Shown one piece after another: positions 15,090-23,178 of a DNA stretch of 27,002 bases. This DNA is from Maritimibacter sp. Lineage in GTDB: Bacteria; Pseudomonadota; Alphaproteobacteria; Rhodobacterales; Rhodobacteraceae. How positions within the stretch are numbered: the first letter of the stretch is position 1; each line of letters starts with the position of its first letter. Location: contig JAGRMP010000376.1 of assembly GCA_020441225.1 (NCBI GenBank), positions 1 to 27,002 on the forward strand, written 5' to 3'. Below the pieces are notes generated by a model that was given only the letters and a program-made list of their open reading frames with translations, was not told the origin of the DNA and made no database searches. The position numbers and the translations under genes are program-made.

Positions 15090-15109
15090 CCGGGGGCCTA
15101 TGTCCCCGG
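15090..15109 (+). promoter_or_regulatory. Hairpin abutting the start of the excisionase-like gene
   Basis: CCGGGG (15090-15095) pairs with CCCCGG (15104-15109), ending one base before the ATG at 15111. No Shine-Dalgarno sequence is visible in front of this start, so the stem may occlude initiation or the true start may differ. Confidence 0.4.
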
Positions 15110-15110
15110 C

Positions 15111-15536
15111 ATGAAACAGATCAACCCACACAACACTGGTCCCGCAGGGCTGGAAATCCTGTTGAACGAGCTCGGCCCGGAGCTCCAGCTTGTCTCGCGC
15201 AAACAGCTCCGAAAGCGTTGGCAGAACCATGCCAGCGACTCCTCGTTCTGGCGCGCGGAGAAAGACGGGCTCCTCGTCCCGAGACGGCAATGCGGAGTAT
15301 TGGGATACGACTGGCGCAGTATTTGGGAATACGAGGGCGGTCAGCCGCCGGTCGGTCTCGAACACGCGTATCGGATAGATCTGACGACCGCTGAGGCGAT
15401 TGCAGACCTCTGCCCCCTCTCCGCGAATTCGGTCAAGAACCTGGCGAAGCGCGGTGAGATCCCTTTTCGCCAGGTCGGACGGGTCATTTTGTTCGTTCCC
15501 CACGAGGCGCGGACCTTCCTCAAGAGGTGGGCATGA
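15111..15536 (+). CDS. Excisionase-like helix-turn-helix protein, possibly tandem HTH
   Basis: A 141-residue DNA-binding protein. The C-terminal half (91-140) fits an excisionase/AlpA-type winged helix: LTTAEAIADLCPLSANSVKN, then LAKRGEIPFRQVGRVILFVP and EARTFLKRW, with helix, recognition helix and G.IPFRQVGR wing. The N-terminal half (28-75) echoes the same layout more weakly (LVSRKQLRKRW...KDGLLVPRR...DWRSIWEYE), so the protein may carry two DNA-binding units. It lies about 200 bp before two tyrosine recombinases on the same strand, which suggests a recombination directionality factor. The intergenic gap carries an inverted repeat that it or the integrase may bind. Confidence 0.75.
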   Translation: MKQINPHNTGPAGLEILLNELGPELQLVSRKQLRKRWQNHASDSSFWRAEKDGLLVPRRQCGVLGYDWRSIWEYEGGQPPVGLEHAYRIDLTTAEAIADLCPLSANSVKNLAKRGEIPFRQVGRVILFVPHEARTFLKRWA

Positions 15537-15627
15537 CCTCGGAATTCGGCCTCTCGCGGCAGGCCCTTGTAAAACGGCCGCAACCCGGAAAACCCCTCAA
15601 TCCCCGGCCCAAAACGGAAACGCACGC

Positions 15628-15650
15628 GCAGATATATGGGCCATATCTGC
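15628..15650. promoter_or_regulatory. 8-7-8 inverted repeat before the first recombinase
   Basis: GCAGATAT (15628-15635) and ATATCTGC (15643-15650) are perfect inverted arms around a 7-bp spacer. Core sites of tyrosine recombinases have this layout, but it could equally be an operator or a hairpin ending the excisionase-like transcript. Confidence 0.5.
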
Positions 15651-15732
15651 ACGCCCGTCTCGTTCATCAGCAGCGAATGAACGATCGGCCGGCCGAATGA
15701 AGCGGGCCCCTCTCAAACGAAAGGTCACAGAC

Positions 15733-17682
15733 ATGAATGAAAACCCTGTGAAAAACCTCGCCGACGTCCGGGCCCTCCTGCCGCGGCTCTATTCCAAGTC
15801 GTCGCTGCCGGTCTACGAGTCCGCGTTCGGCCGTGTCGAACGGTTGACCCGCCGCAAGCTCTACTCGATCCCCGCCAACCGGCGGGAGTGGGAGAACATC
15901 TCAGCCGACATCGTCTGGGCCGGTGAGTTCAAGTCGCGCGTCCCCGGGCGCGAAGAGCGTGTCTACCGCGATTGGAACAGCAAGATCGGCGGCGCGATCG
16001 ACAAGGCGAACGACTTCTTCACGTCGCCTGACCCGGTCGAAACGTCGGTCTCGGAGGCTTGGGAAACCGTGCTCAAGTATGTGAGAGACGTCGAGGGGAA
16101 GAAACAAGAAGACGGGTCGCTCATCCTCCCGCAACAGACGTCGCTGTCGTTCGAAATGATGCGCTCCCAATTCGGGCACGTCCACCCGACCGACGTATGC
16201 TTCGATGTCGCTCTGGCCGTCCTCGAGACGATCCTGCCCGGCAAGATCACGTCCCTGCGCGCGTCGCTGCGGACCTTCAACAAGGTGATCAGGGACCCGG
16301 ACCGGCACCCTGCCCTATCCGGCCTCCTGCCGAGTTCTCCTATTCCGCCGTTGCCGACCTTGCGCGACGAGGCGTTCTCCTGGGAGTACTGCGAACCGGT
16401 GTTCCAAAAGTCCGTCGATGATGCCATCAATACGGCGGTCCGCGGCCGGCGCCAGAGCGCGCAGCCGGATCGGTTCGGAGGGCGCCTCGGGTCGAACCCT
16501 CTCCCTGATCGGCGCAAAGGGCGCCAGAAGCGGAAAAAGCCGCCGAGGAACCCGGGACAGCTCCGCAAGAACCACCGCCGTGCGTTGTCCTGGCTTGCCC
16601 GTCACGGCTTCGAGTCGCGCGATGAAGTCTACGCATTTGACGACATTGCCGATCTGCTCACTGCCGATGTCGTCAACCAAGCCGCCGTCGCGTTCGTAGA
16701 AAGGTCGGAGACTTCCGAGGCCCTCAAACCCGCCAAACAAACGTCGTCCCTGACCACCTATTTGGGCGCGCTCGGCGCCCTCGCGCGCGCCAATGACTTC
16801 GAAGACGAAGTGATCTACGCAATCGAGGACGTGCCCTACTTGCTCTCCGGCGATGACGAAACCTGGTTCGACAACTCTGATCGCATGGCCCGGGAACGGG
16901 AGAAATTCGTCAAGATGCTCGACCGCGATCAGAAGAAGGTGCTCGCGATCGTCAGGGGTCCCAGGGCCCTCGCCGCCGAAGCCCGGCGGCAGATCGAGAA
17001 ATGGGATCAGCTGGGGTCGCACCGGCGGACCCAGGCGCTTCATCTCGGCATCTCGGCGACCGCGATGGCCCTTCAACTGGTTCGCGCGTCGCGGACCAGG
17101 AACGTCAACGAAATGACTTCGGGCGGCGACGAGCCCGAGCTGGTCGAGCCCGCGCGCGAGGGTGAGCGGGCCTGGGTCGATATCCCCCGCGACAGGGTCA
17201 AGAACCGGCGCGCCATCGAGCATTCCCTGCCGCCCTGGGCCTGGGAGATCGTGTCATACTGGTTGGACGTAGGGCGTCCGCTGTGGATCGAGCACAACAA
17301 TCGCGAGGCACAAGGGTCCGTGTTTTACCAGGCGGTCGACAACGATTTCCTGTTTCCGGGGGTCGGTCGCGAAGGTGAGATCAGCCGGGCCACGTTCGGC
17401 CGCGCTTGGAACCGTGGTGTGCAAGAGTTCCTGGGGCTCCGGGGCCTGACGACCCACGTCATGCGCCACGTCGACGTCACCATTTTCCTGGCGCGCTTCC
17501 CCGGCATGTATGGCGCTGCGGCGTCACTCATCGGCGACAGCGAACGGGCTCTGGAGAGCTTCTACAGCCGGGGCACCGGGCGTGAGGCCGCCGACCTCTT
17601 CGCCGAGGTCCTCGCCGAGATCGACCCCCTTCTCGACCTGAATTCACCCCTCGTTCAACGGAGAAAGCACAATGCCTCGTAA
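15733..17682 (+). CDS. Large tyrosine recombinase-like integrase (Int1)
   Basis: A 649-residue protein started at 15733 because AAAGG precedes it and the upstream part of the open frame is not protein-like. The catalytic domain is at the C-terminus: box I Arg in RASRTRNVNEMTSG (R454, or R456), box II H575-x2-R578 in THVMRHVD, and nucleophile Y611 in SFYSR. The position of the third His, nine residues before the Tyr, is Asp (D602 in LIGDS), which is unusual. The roughly 400-residue N-terminal part is much longer than the common arm-binding and core-binding domains and is not recognised. It is followed by a second recombinase overlapping by 11 bp. Probable role: strand exchange for the mobile element, perhaps as an obligate pair with Int2. 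Confidence 0.82.
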   Translation: MNENPVKNLADVRALLPRLYSKSSLPVYESAFGRVERLTRRKLYSIPANRREWENISADIVWAGEFKSRVPGREERVYRDWNSKIGGAIDKANDFFTSPDPVETSVSEAWETVLKYVRDVEGKKQEDGSLILPQQTSLSFEMMRSQFGHVHPTDVCFDVALAVLETILPGKITSLRASLRTFNKVIRDPDRHPALSGLLPSSPIPPLPTLRDEAFSWEYCEPVFQKSVDDAINTAVRGRRQSAQPDRFGGRLGSNPLPDRRKGRQKRKKPPRNPGQLRKNHRRALSWLARHGFESRDEVYAFDDIADLLTADVVNQAAVAFVERSETSEALKPAKQTSSLTTYLGALGALARANDFEDEVIYAIEDVPYLLSGDDETWFDNSDRMAREREKFVKMLDRDQKKVLAIVRGPRALAAEARRQIEKWDQLGSHRRTQALHLGISATAMALQLVRASRTRNVNEMTSGGDEPELVEPAREGERAWVDIPRDRVKNRRAIEHSLPPWAWEIVSYWLDVGRPLWIEHNNREAQGSVFYQAVDNDFLFPGVGREGEISRATFGRAWNRGVQEFLGLRGLTTHVMRHVDVTIFLARFPGMYGAAASLIGDSERALESFYSRGTGREAADLFAEVLAEIDPLLDLNSPLVQRRKHNAS

Positions 17683-19135
17683 GCCGAGAACCCCTGCTGA
17701 ACGGGCCGCCGACATGGTTGGTCGTATGCCCCATGTGCCGCCTTTCGTCGCCGAACGGATGGTCGAGAGCTATGTCGCGGAAGGCTCGATCCCCCGCGGC
17801 ACTTCCGCCGCCGTCGAGAGGTTCTTCACCCATCTCGAAACGGTCGGCCGGCCCTACGAGATGGTGACAGCCGACGACTTCGCCGCCGTCACGTCGTCGC
17901 GGACCGGCTTCCGCACCCTTCTCTCGGCCCTTCGCGACTATGCACCGGAGATCCCCTTGGCGGCGGCCACCGACCTCCGCCGAGACTGGGATCGCTGGCT
18001 CAACGCCACCTACGGGAAGAAGCCTCCGAAACCACGGACGTCGACACGGATCGCTCTCCTGCCAGAGAATTGGCCTCCGGCGTTCCGCGAAGCCATCGCG
18101 CTCCTCGACCGCGTCGTCCGCATCGACGGGGAACGGTTCCGCCGGCTGAAGCCGAAGACCCGCGGGGCCGTCTTGCAATCGACCGGAATGATGTGGGCCG
18201 CACGAAACTGGGCCGCCGCCCGTGGTGTCGACATTCCCCCTGCCCTCTCGCCGGACCTCGTCGAGGTCTTCACCCGTTTCCTGCTCGACCCGGACCGTTC
18301 GGGACGAAAGGACAAGGGTCCAATCCGTGCCCGCAGCGCGGCCGATTACCTCGAGCGGGCCCGGGCTTTCGCGGCGCGGGCCGGGCTGCTCGATGCCGAG
18401 ACGGCCGAGGTCTTTGCCGAGGTCATAAACGCACTCGCCGCACTCGCCGACGACCAGGAGCCGACCAAACGGAAAAAGCTGCGCAATTTCCGGAGGGATT
18501 TCACTCTTGCCTCTCTCGTTCGTCTTGCGATGGAAAAAGCCGAAGAGGCGGAGGCCTACCCCGCCCACACCGAGGCCGCCATCCGCCTCCGGCGGGAAGC
18601 GATGATTCTCGCGCTTCTTGCGAATACCGGCGACCGGCAGGGCGATCTCTCGACACATGTCATCGGTCGGACGATCATCCGGAACCCGGACGGCGTGTGG
18701 GAACCGGCGTTCTCGCAGCGCAAGACCGGCAAGGGCAAGGAAAACGGTCCGCTGTGGCGGATCACTTCCGACCTCATCGACCTGCACCTCCTCGGCGACC
18801 GTCCGTCCTGGGCGATCGAGGATCGGGTCGCAGCGCTCGAAGGCAAGAACCTCGTCAGCCTCGCCGACAAGGGCATGGGGCTCTACTACCCGTCCGCCAT
18901 CCTGGAGCGCGAGTTCAAGATTTCCGGTCACATCGTCCGGACCCTGATCACCGATGCGATCCGGGTGCATCGCCCCGACGCCGCCTGGGCGGCGCAGTTC
19001 ATGCTCGGCCATTCGAGCCGCTGGATGCAGGCGACGTATCGCGATGATTTTCGGGAAACCGCCGTCATGCGCGACTACCACGCGGCGTTGGATGAACTCA
19101 TGGGGCAGGACGGCACACCGGCGGGCGGACTGTAA
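17672..19135 (+). CDS. Tyrosine recombinase (Int2)
   Basis: A 487-residue tyrosine recombinase whose start overlaps the end of Int1 by 11 bp, with GGAG upstream inside Int1. The full catalytic set is visible: R322 in NTGDRQGDLS, H420-x2-R423 in SGHIVRTL, H447 in LGHSS and nucleophile Y456 in QATYRDD. The N-terminal 200 residues contain helical core-binding sequence (AERMVESYVAEG; LLSALRDYAPEIPL). Paired tyrosine recombinases in one operon are known in elements such as Tn554-type and RIT-type transposons, but I cannot assign this pair to either. The downstream gap has three strong hairpins. The stop at 19133-19135 is followed by no further gene of the module on this strand for about 370 bp. 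Confidence 0.88.
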   Translation: MPRKPRTPAERAADMVGRMPHVPPFVAERMVESYVAEGSIPRGTSAAVERFFTHLETVGRPYEMVTADDFAAVTSSRTGFRTLLSALRDYAPEIPLAAATDLRRDWDRWLNATYGKKPPKPRTSTRIALLPENWPPAFREAIALLDRVVRIDGERFRRLKPKTRGAVLQSTGMMWAARNWAAARGVDIPPALSPDLVEVFTRFLLDPDRSGRKDKGPIRARSAADYLERARAFAARAGLLDAETAEVFAEVINALAALADDQEPTKRKKLRNFRRDFTLASLVRLAMEKAEEAEAYPAHTEAAIRLRREAMILALLANTGDRQGDLSTHVIGRTIIRNPDGVWEPAFSQRKTGKGKENGPLWRITSDLIDLHLLGDRPSWAIEDRVAALEGKNLVSLADKGMGLYYPSAILEREFKISGHIVRTLITDAIRVHRPDAAWAAQFMLGHSSRWMQATYRDDFRETAVMRDYHAALDELMGQDGTPAGGL

Positions 19136-19344
19136 ACCGGCACCGACGGTTTTCACCCATCGGCATCGAGCAATGACCCCAATAACACAATGACCGGCGC
19201 CGAGGTGGCGTAGCCGTCACTGCCCGGTTGCTGATCCGGAACAGGCCGGACTTCAAGGGCGATGCGTTGTCATCCGAGTTCCCGCCTCAGCCCAACCATC
19301 GCGAAAGGAAGGGCTATGGTGCCTCTCCTCTCCAATCCCCAACA

Positions 19345-19382
19345 CCCGCGCCTACGCGGGGTCGAGAGGGGAAGCCCCTCTC
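19345..19382. repeat. Two adjacent hairpins
   Basis: CCCGCG/CGCGGG (19345-19350 and 19355-19360, 4-nt loop) is followed after 3 bp by GAGAGGGG/CCCCTCTC (19364-19371 and 19375-19382, 3-nt loop). Both stems are perfect. They could stop transcription leaving Int2, though no T-run follows. Confidence 0.6.
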
Positions 19383-19408
19383 AACGCTCTCCCCGATGAC
19401 ATCCTGCC

Positions 19409-19441
19409 TTGGCTGCGCAGGTCCGGGTGACGCGCAGCCAA
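19409..19441. repeat. Perfect 10-bp inverted repeat
   Basis: TTGGCTGCGC (19409-19418) and GCGCAGCCAA (19432-19441) are perfect inverted arms with a 13-nt spacer. This is the longest perfect dyad I noticed in the window, 61 bp before the second PemK/MazF-like gene. Confidence 0.65.
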
Positions 19442-19502
19442 CCCCGGATGTCGGAAGATGACGGCCGCTCCGCGTTGACCACAGCAACCAACGGAGTGAC
19501 AA

Positions 19503-20015
19503 ATGTTCGATCACGCAACAAACGGAATGAAGTCCTGGGCCGATGAGATCAGCGTCGGTGACGTCGTGCTTTTCGCGTATCCGGTCGCCGATCCCGAGAC
19601 GGGGGCAAAGCCCAAAATCCGACCATGCCTCGTGTTGGAGTCCAGCACCCACCAGGACGGCAAACGCGTCCTGCTCGCGTTCGGCACATCCACCCCCGCC
19701 AGGTGTCGCGGCGGCTACGACATAACGTTGCGCCATCCCGGCGATCTGATCGTCGCGGGGCTCGTGAAGCCAACGAGGTTCGTCGCCAGCCGGCTTCTCT
19801 CCGTGTCTGTCGGCAACCCCGGTTTTGGCACACGAGACCGCGAGACTCCCGTTCTTGGACGCCTGTCTGCGGCCAGCGCGGAGCGCATGAACCGTGTCCG
19901 CGCAAGGCTGCACGCGGAGCACGACATCGCAGCCGAGCGGCGCAAGGAAAGAGCCGCCCAGCGTCTCTTCACCGTCGAGCACCGCAAGCGCAAGCCCTTG
20001 GTGTCTCAGATGTGA
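19503..20015 (+). CDS. PemK/MazF-like protein (copy 2)
   Basis: A 170-residue protein with GGAG before the ATG. It shares with the copy at 13210 the order of blocks GDVVLFAYP (19-27), KIRPCLVLES (38-47), LLAFGTSTP (57-65), VKPTRFVASRLLS (88-100) and LGRLS (118-122), matching a PemK/MazF-like beta-barrel fold. The tail is a basic helix (RVRARLHAEHDIAAERRKER). MazF-type proteins cut RNA and normally pair with an antitoxin encoded just upstream; none is seen. An unknown helical protein follows 93 bp downstream. Catalytic competence is undecided, so 'PemK/MazF-like' describes the fold, not a proven toxin. Confidence 0.7.
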   Translation: MFDHATNGMKSWADEISVGDVVLFAYPVADPETGAKPKIRPCLVLESSTHQDGKRVLLAFGTSTPARCRGGYDITLRHPGDLIVAGLVKPTRFVASRLLSVSVGNPGFGTRDRETPVLGRLSAASAERMNRVRARLHAEHDIAAERRKERAAQRLFTVEHRKRKPLVSQM

Positions 20016-20108
20016 AGTCAATCGGCGCGTATCGATCCAACGAACATTTCGACCGCTTTGGTGAAGGCCGAAGTGGTCGCCTTCTCACTCAACACAAGGA
20101 TACGAGAT

Positions 20109-20528
20109 ATGATCCCCGCACCCACTTCCTTTTCCGCTGGAACAAGCCACCGAGTCGCGCACTTCTTCCCCGAAGCGGCGTCGGATTTCGAACGCGTCGA
20201 GGACCTGCTCGCCGACGCTCTTGGGTCCGCGCGTGAAGCAGTCTCGATGGGGCACCAACTCGACTACGAGTGTTTCAAACCGGTGCAGCGCTGGTTGGAG
20301 GACATACAGAAACAAATCGACCTGGGGCGGCTTCTCAACGACGATTTCCGACGCCCCGCAGGCGCAGTCGTAGCCTCGCTTCGTGAAAATCGACCCTCCG
20401 CCGAGGCATGCGATGCCCACGAAGCCATGCGGGATCGCCTCGTCCGCGCTGTCCAGCTTTCCCATCGCGTTTCGGATCTCCTCGCCGCCGAAAGGGATAT
20501 CGGATGGCATCGGGGTATCCGTAGCTGA
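20109..20528 (+). CDS. Hypothetical helical protein after PemK/MazF-like copy 2
   Basis: A 139-residue unknown protein. ATG 20109 is chosen because CAAGGA lies 8-9 nt upstream; an earlier in-frame start at 20058 lacks a ribosome site. It looks almost wholly helical (DFERVEDLLADALGSAREAV; CFKPVQRWLEDIQKQIDLG; MRDRLVRAVQLSHRVSDLL). It has no membrane segment or signal. Helical proteins of this size accompany both PemK/MazF-like genes here, but the two do not resemble each other by eye. No function assigned. Confidence 0.6.
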   Translation: MIPAPTSFSAGTSHRVAHFFPEAASDFERVEDLLADALGSAREAVSMGHQLDYECFKPVQRWLEDIQKQIDLGRLLNDDFRRPAGAVVASLRENRPSAEACDAHEAMRDRLVRAVQLSHRVSDLLAAERDIGWHRGIRS

Positions 20529-21016
20529 CCAAGACCGGCAGGCCGTCACACCCCGCCGCAGGCGCGCCGGCGAACAACGTCCTTTCTGCTGTCTACGAAA
20601 CCGGCAGCAGCTCTGTTTGAATTCCTGTTCGAATCGAATGGACCAAATCGGCCTGCGATCATTTTGATCGCACGACGTCGCGGCTCGGCGAACTCGTCGG
20701 TCTGACCACAGCTGTTGAAGGTGCCTCGACGCGGCCGCATGCACCATCGCGAAGACTCTCTACGAAACCTCAAGACCAGCGGCGCACCTGCGGACGCATC
20801 ACCCAGAGGGAGCGGAGCGCCCCCTTTTTCTCCCCGATCACCGAATTCGCGCGCACCGGTCACCATCCCGCTTCCGCTCCCAGTCGGCGTCCAACTTTTT
20901 GCGCATCTCGCAAAATCGGCGAAAGAGCGAAAAAAATCGCCAGCATGGTTTTCCGTAGGAACGAAATCGAACCCACTATTCCTCTACGCCCATCAATGGG
21001 TCGATCAAAAGGAACA
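20529..21016. promoter_or_regulatory. Long leader of the PrtN-like gene with palindrome
   Basis: No gene is visible in these 488 bp. A perfect inverted repeat, TGCGATCA (20654-20661) and TGATCGCA (20665-20672) with a 3-bp spacer, is a good repressor-type operator. The right third is A-rich (gaaaaaaatcgcc near 20935) and probably holds the promoter of the PrtN-like gene. Confidence 0.45.
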
Positions 21017-21298
21017 ATGAACACCATGAATCTACTGCCCTACATTATGATGACGGTCCTCGCTCACAACAACGGCCATCCCATGATCCCTCTGGATCGC
21101 GTCGCGGTTGATTACTTTGGCCTCACGCCCGAAAAGTTCTCTCGCAAACTGGCTTCAGGTGAAATCGATCTTCCAGTCATAACGATGGAAGACCGCAACC
21201 GAAAATCTCATCGTGGTGTGCTCGTGCCGCAACTCGCAGAATATCTATTTCAGAGGGGAGAGGAAGCCAGCCGGAACTCCCGAAAGCGAGCCGCATAG
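21017..21298 (+). CDS. PrtN-like transcriptional activator (pyocin activator family)
   Basis: A 93-residue protein starting at 21017 after AAAGGAA. It fits the short PrtN family: an N-terminal helix (LLPYIMMTVLAHNN), then PMIPLDRVAVDYFGLTPEKF, SRKLASGEIDLPVITME and the C-terminal GVLVPQLAEYLFQRGEE. PrtN switches on pyocin genes in Pseudomonas aeruginosa after DNA damage; relatives in other bacteria lie in prophages and mobile islands, usually with unknown targets. No pyocin or phage structural gene is in the window. It is followed, 403 bp downstream and on the same strand, by the HEPN gene, which could be its target. The long upstream region has a palindrome that may bind a PrtR-like repressor. 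Confidence 0.65.
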   Translation: MNTMNLLPYIMMTVLAHNNGHPMIPLDRVAVDYFGLTPEKFSRKLASGEIDLPVITMEDRNRKSHRGVLVPQLAEYLFQRGEEASRNSRKRAA

Positions 21299-21701
21299 CA
21301 GTCAAGCTGCTCCCCCCAACAAGGGCGCGTCGCGTTTCGGCATATCGAAACCCGAAACCGAAAGCGAAAACGGGCTCCCGTCACTGGTCGCGCATTCAGG
21401 CTCAGTGGCGGGACGAAACACAACCCTCGGAGTCGCCGCGACCCGCCGTAGACGGTGCGCATTGCGCCCGTCGCGGCCGGCCCGTAGCGGTCATCCAATG
21501 CGGTTCAAAGTGTGGCGATGTGGCACTACCAAGCGGCCGTTCGCGCTTTCCGTGCCCAGGAGTTCGTTTCCAGCAATCTGAAGAGCGGGCTAATTGCAGT
21601 TCAGAAGTGCCATCTTTATGGAATGGGTGGCGACGAAGACCAATCTCGTCACGAGGTAGGGTCAAATGCATCGCTACACAGCCTGAAGAAGGGACTAACG
21701 A
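21299..21701. other. Gene-free stretch before the HEPN gene
   Basis: I see no gene. G+C falls toward the right end, and a small frame near 21,512-21,712 lacks a ribosome site. The promoter of the HEPN gene presumably lies in the AT-richer part after about 21,580. Confidence 0.35.
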
Positions 21702-22862
21702 GTGACGGATGACAGCTACAGAAAGTTGCTCGAAAAGCTGCAGAGCCAATTTGCCCCCTTCGCTGCGCTCGAAGAAGCGAACCCAGAGCTGGGCGCGGGC
21801 CAGCGCTACGCCGAAGAATTGGGACGGTACCGCGATCTTCTTCGCGGCGCATATGGTCCGATGGAGAGTCTCCGAAAATCCGGCGCTCTGGCAGCCTTGA
21901 CGGGGCATGACAGCGCTTTACAGAGAATTTATGAACAAATGAGAATTACGCAAAATCGCTTCGTTCTACCGGAACTCACTCAGGCAAACAAACTGTTTGA
22001 GCAGTTCCAGGAGGTCTTGCCTTCAAAACTTACCGCACAGTTCCTCGCCGACAAAGACGTCGTAGCTCGAGCGATCGGGGCGATGCACACGCCCTGGCTG
22101 GATACAGCCAACCAGATTCGATCGGTCAGCGCCTTTGCTGACCTGCAAAGCATCGGATTAGCCCTGCGAACTATGCCGAGCTTTGGTGACCAGTTCACCA
22201 ATCTATTGCGCGATGATCTTGGCGATTGGCGTGATCAGATCAATTGGCCCGAGAAGATATTCGACGATGCCGTCGTCCGCACGCGTTTCTACGAAGAACG
22301 CGGTCTCGATCGAGCGTTAACTGCGTTCCCCGCGACGGCCTTCGAGCAAAGTCTGGACATCGCCGGATTGCGGCCTGCCCCCCCCGACCTGATCGAACAC
22401 TTTGACCACGAACAGCCTGTGGAAGAAGGCCATGAAGAGGCTTTCGCCAGAAACAATGCCGCGCACGATCTATTGCAACGATTTGAGACCCAGCTCCGCT
22501 TGTTCATCAACGATCTCATGGAAAAAGCCGCTGGAGATCAATGGACTAAACACCGTGTTCCCGGAGAGATACGAAAAAGATGGATCGAAAAACGCGAAAG
22601 TGCCCGCGCCAATAATGAGCCGGAACACCCCCTTATCGCTTATGCAGACTTCAGTGACTACGCTCCAATAATAACCCGCAAGGACAACTGGAACGACGCC
22701 TTCAAGCCGATCTTTGGTCGTCGGGAATCCGTTCAGGAATCGCTACAGCGACTTTACCCTATCCGTATCTGTACGATGCACGCCCGTATGATCACGCAAG
22801 ACGACATGCTTTACATGCATGTCGAAATCCGCCGGATACTGATTGCCATTGGAGCCAGATAG
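21702..22862 (+). CDS. Stand-alone HEPN (Swt1-type) domain protein
   Basis: A 386-residue protein with GTG start at 21702 (AAGGGA upstream). The N-terminal 250 residues are helical and unrecognised. The C-terminal 140 fit a Swt1-type HEPN domain: a helix rich in FETQLRLFINDLMEKA, then WIEKRE, ADFSDYAPIITRKDNW, the IFGRRESVQESLQRL helix, and an R-x4-H motif in RICTMH (R355, H360), the HEPN ribonuclease signature. HEPN proteins act in abortive infection and toxin-antitoxin systems by cutting RNA. This one has no nucleotidyltransferase partner nearby, so it may be a single-gene system or a sensor-effector fusion. Lower G+C than its neighbours suggests separate transfer. Confidence 0.72.
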   Translation: MTDDSYRKLLEKLQSQFAPFAALEEANPELGAGQRYAEELGRYRDLLRGAYGPMESLRKSGALAALTGHDSALQRIYEQMRITQNRFVLPELTQANKLFEQFQEVLPSKLTAQFLADKDVVARAIGAMHTPWLDTANQIRSVSAFADLQSIGLALRTMPSFGDQFTNLLRDDLGDWRDQINWPEKIFDDAVVRTRFYEERGLDRALTAFPATAFEQSLDIAGLRPAPPDLIEHFDHEQPVEEGHEEAFARNNAAHDLLQRFETQLRLFINDLMEKAAGDQWTKHRVPGEIRKRWIEKRESARANNEPEHPLIAYADFSDYAPIITRKDNWNDAFKPIFGRRESVQESLQRLYPIRICTMHARMITQDDMLYMHVEIRRILIAIGAR

Positions 22863-23178
22863 TTTTCTGCCCTGACTGGGGTCGCAGAAGTTCACCGACA
22901 TTCAGTAGCCAACTTGGATTGCTTTGAATGCCAGCGCCCTAAAGCGTGGACCAATGCGGGGTAACGAAGTTTGGCCTCCCGCCATTGCTGTCAATTGCGG
23001 CTGTAGAAAAGCGCACAAAGCGGTTTTTCGGGCGATTTACATCAACGGCACCTTACTCTCGAACAGGAGACTTCGGTGACTGGCGCAGCGAACGACCGCC
23101 TTCCGCCCATTTGTGGAAAAACACCCGTTCGCGCTCGCAGAAAGAGAGCGATTTAACGACGCGCGAACGCCTTCCCTG
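22863..23178. other. Gene-free stretch left of the transposase relic
   Basis: Nothing coding is visible. It probably contains the left end of the insertion sequence, but I could not identify terminal inverted repeats. Confidence 0.35.

Larger units (their letters stand above)
19136..19502. other. Structured gene-free region after the recombinases
   Basis: This 367-bp gap has no convincing gene. It holds three perfect inverted repeats in under 100 bp, listed as the next two features. Such dense dyad symmetry next to integrases suggests recombination sites, a terminator array or a structured RNA. Confidence 0.6.

Noticed and set aside
17528..19156. A 542-codon minus-strand frame
   Set aside because: Shadow of the second recombinase, which carries a complete catalytic set on the plus strand.
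20620..20640. TTCGAATC resembling a tRNA T-loop
   Set aside because: The flanks do not form a T-stem, and no anticodon or acceptor arms can be built around it.
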